14,988 nucleotides of DNA from NCBI GenBank assembly GCA_964596645.1, contig CAZQVB010000066.1:1-14988 (forward strand), in the 5' to 3' direction. Below the pieces are notes generated by a model. The model made no database searches and was not told the origin of the DNA. It saw nothing but the letters and a program-made list of their open reading frames with translations. Made by a program: the position numbers and the translations under genes. Source of the stretch: CAVQEK01 sp964596645 (GTDB lineage: Bacteria > Bacteroidota > Bacteroidia > Cytophagales > Cyclobacteriaceae). Shown in pieces: positions 14,563-14,988 of this stretch. Positions within the stretch are counted from its first letter, which is position 1. Each line of letters starts with the position of its first letter.

Positions 14563-14988
14563 ATGCCACTATCGGTTGGTGCCAAAGCACCGGATTTCAC
14601 ATTGCAAGCGGCCTCGGGCGACAAATTCTCCCTGAAGAAACAGATGCATGGCAAGAGCGCCATCTTATATTTTTACCCCAAGAATTTTACCTCAGCCTGC
14701 ACCAAAGAAGCCTGCTCCTTTCGCGACAATTTCGAAGCGTTCAGGCGGGCGGATGTGGACGTGATCGGTATAAGTACCGACAGCGTGGAGTCGCACAGAA
14801 AATTCAAAAAAGCGTACGACCTGCCGTTTACGCTGCTGTCGGACTCCGGCGGTGAGGTGGCGCGCTTGTACAAAGTGCGCATGCCGCTGCTGGGGCTTAC
14901 CCGTCGCATCACTTATTTGCTCAATGCTGCGCACACCATAGTAGCCGTGCATGAAGATCTTTTCGATGGCCCGGCGCATGTTCAGGAA
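14563..14988 (+). CDS. Peroxiredoxin, BCP/PrxQ type (truncated by window end)
   Basis: The first 142 residues run to the window edge with no stop; a full protein is normally about 150-185 residues. The start MPLSVGAKAPDFTLQ is standard for the AhpC/TSA superfamily. The peroxidatic block YFYPKNFTSACTKEACSFRD holds Cys46 and a second Cys51, the five-residue spacing of the atypical 2-Cys BCP/PrxQ class that reduces alkyl hydroperoxides with thioredoxin. The usual P-x-x-x-T-x-x-C motif is present (Pro39, Thr43, Cys46). Later elements (DVIGISTDSVESHRKFKKAY, FTLLSDSGGEVARLY) fit the family. It is a cytoplasmic antioxidant enzyme. It starts opposite the nitroreductase gene. Confidence 0.92.
   Translation, partial: MPLSVGAKAPDFTLQAASGDKFSLKKQMHGKSAILYFYPKNFTSACTKEACSFRDNFEAFRRADVDVIGISTDSVESHRKFKKAYDLPFTLLSDSGGEVARLYKVRMPLLGLTRRITYLLNAAHTIVAVHEDLFDGPAHVQE

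Overview
The window looks like a scaffold piece from a Bacteroidota genome, probably Cytophagales-like. The evidence is a type IX secretion (T9SS) C-terminal sorting domain on a large secreted protease, RHS proteins of the Bacteroidota type, a DUF6364-type antitoxin, and promoters that fit the Bacteroidota -33 TTTG / -7 TAnnTTTG pattern. A run of ten N (3904-3913) shows it is a draft assembly. The order-level guess is inference from protein style only.

Left part (1-2420): an RHS module. A 5'-truncated RHS core fragment (74-about 830) carries an AT-rich, unrecognised C-terminal tail (about 833-1462). It is followed 7 bases later by a small protein with two membrane segments (1470-1859), placed like an immunity protein. 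Directly after it come two collinear scraps of a second RHS core (1909-1956 and 2177-2221), broken up by a long hairpin repeat and a second inverted repeat. This looks like an array of orphan RHS tip cassettes, one live and one decayed.

Middle part (2436-9745): a coiled-coil protein with a C-terminal outer-membrane-barrel-like domain (2436-3956, interrupted by the N gap); a secreted lectin/glucanase-fold protein on the minus strand (4293-5189); a YihY/BrkB membrane protein (5397-6302) and a protein of unknown function (6334-7140), probably co-transcribed; and a T9SS-exported S8/S53-like serine protease on the minus strand (7319-9745) with a strong terminator. The hairpin repeat seen in the RHS relic recurs in opposite orientation at 4146-4172.

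Right part (9746-14988): a short AT-rich block with a two-helix GRAM-domain-like membrane protein (10303-10827) and a PIN toxin/antitoxin operon (10961-11636). It is bracketed by clusters of one repeat family (9962-10109 and 11812-11869), including a 36-base perfect palindrome. Then follow housekeeping-type genes: yebC with its own promoter, an EamA/DMT transporter and a nitroreductase-family protein on the minus strand, and a divergent PrxQ/BCP peroxiredoxin that runs off the right edge.

The most promising parts for novelty are the unassigned RHS tail with its membrane partner, the relic array, and the repeat-bracketed island.
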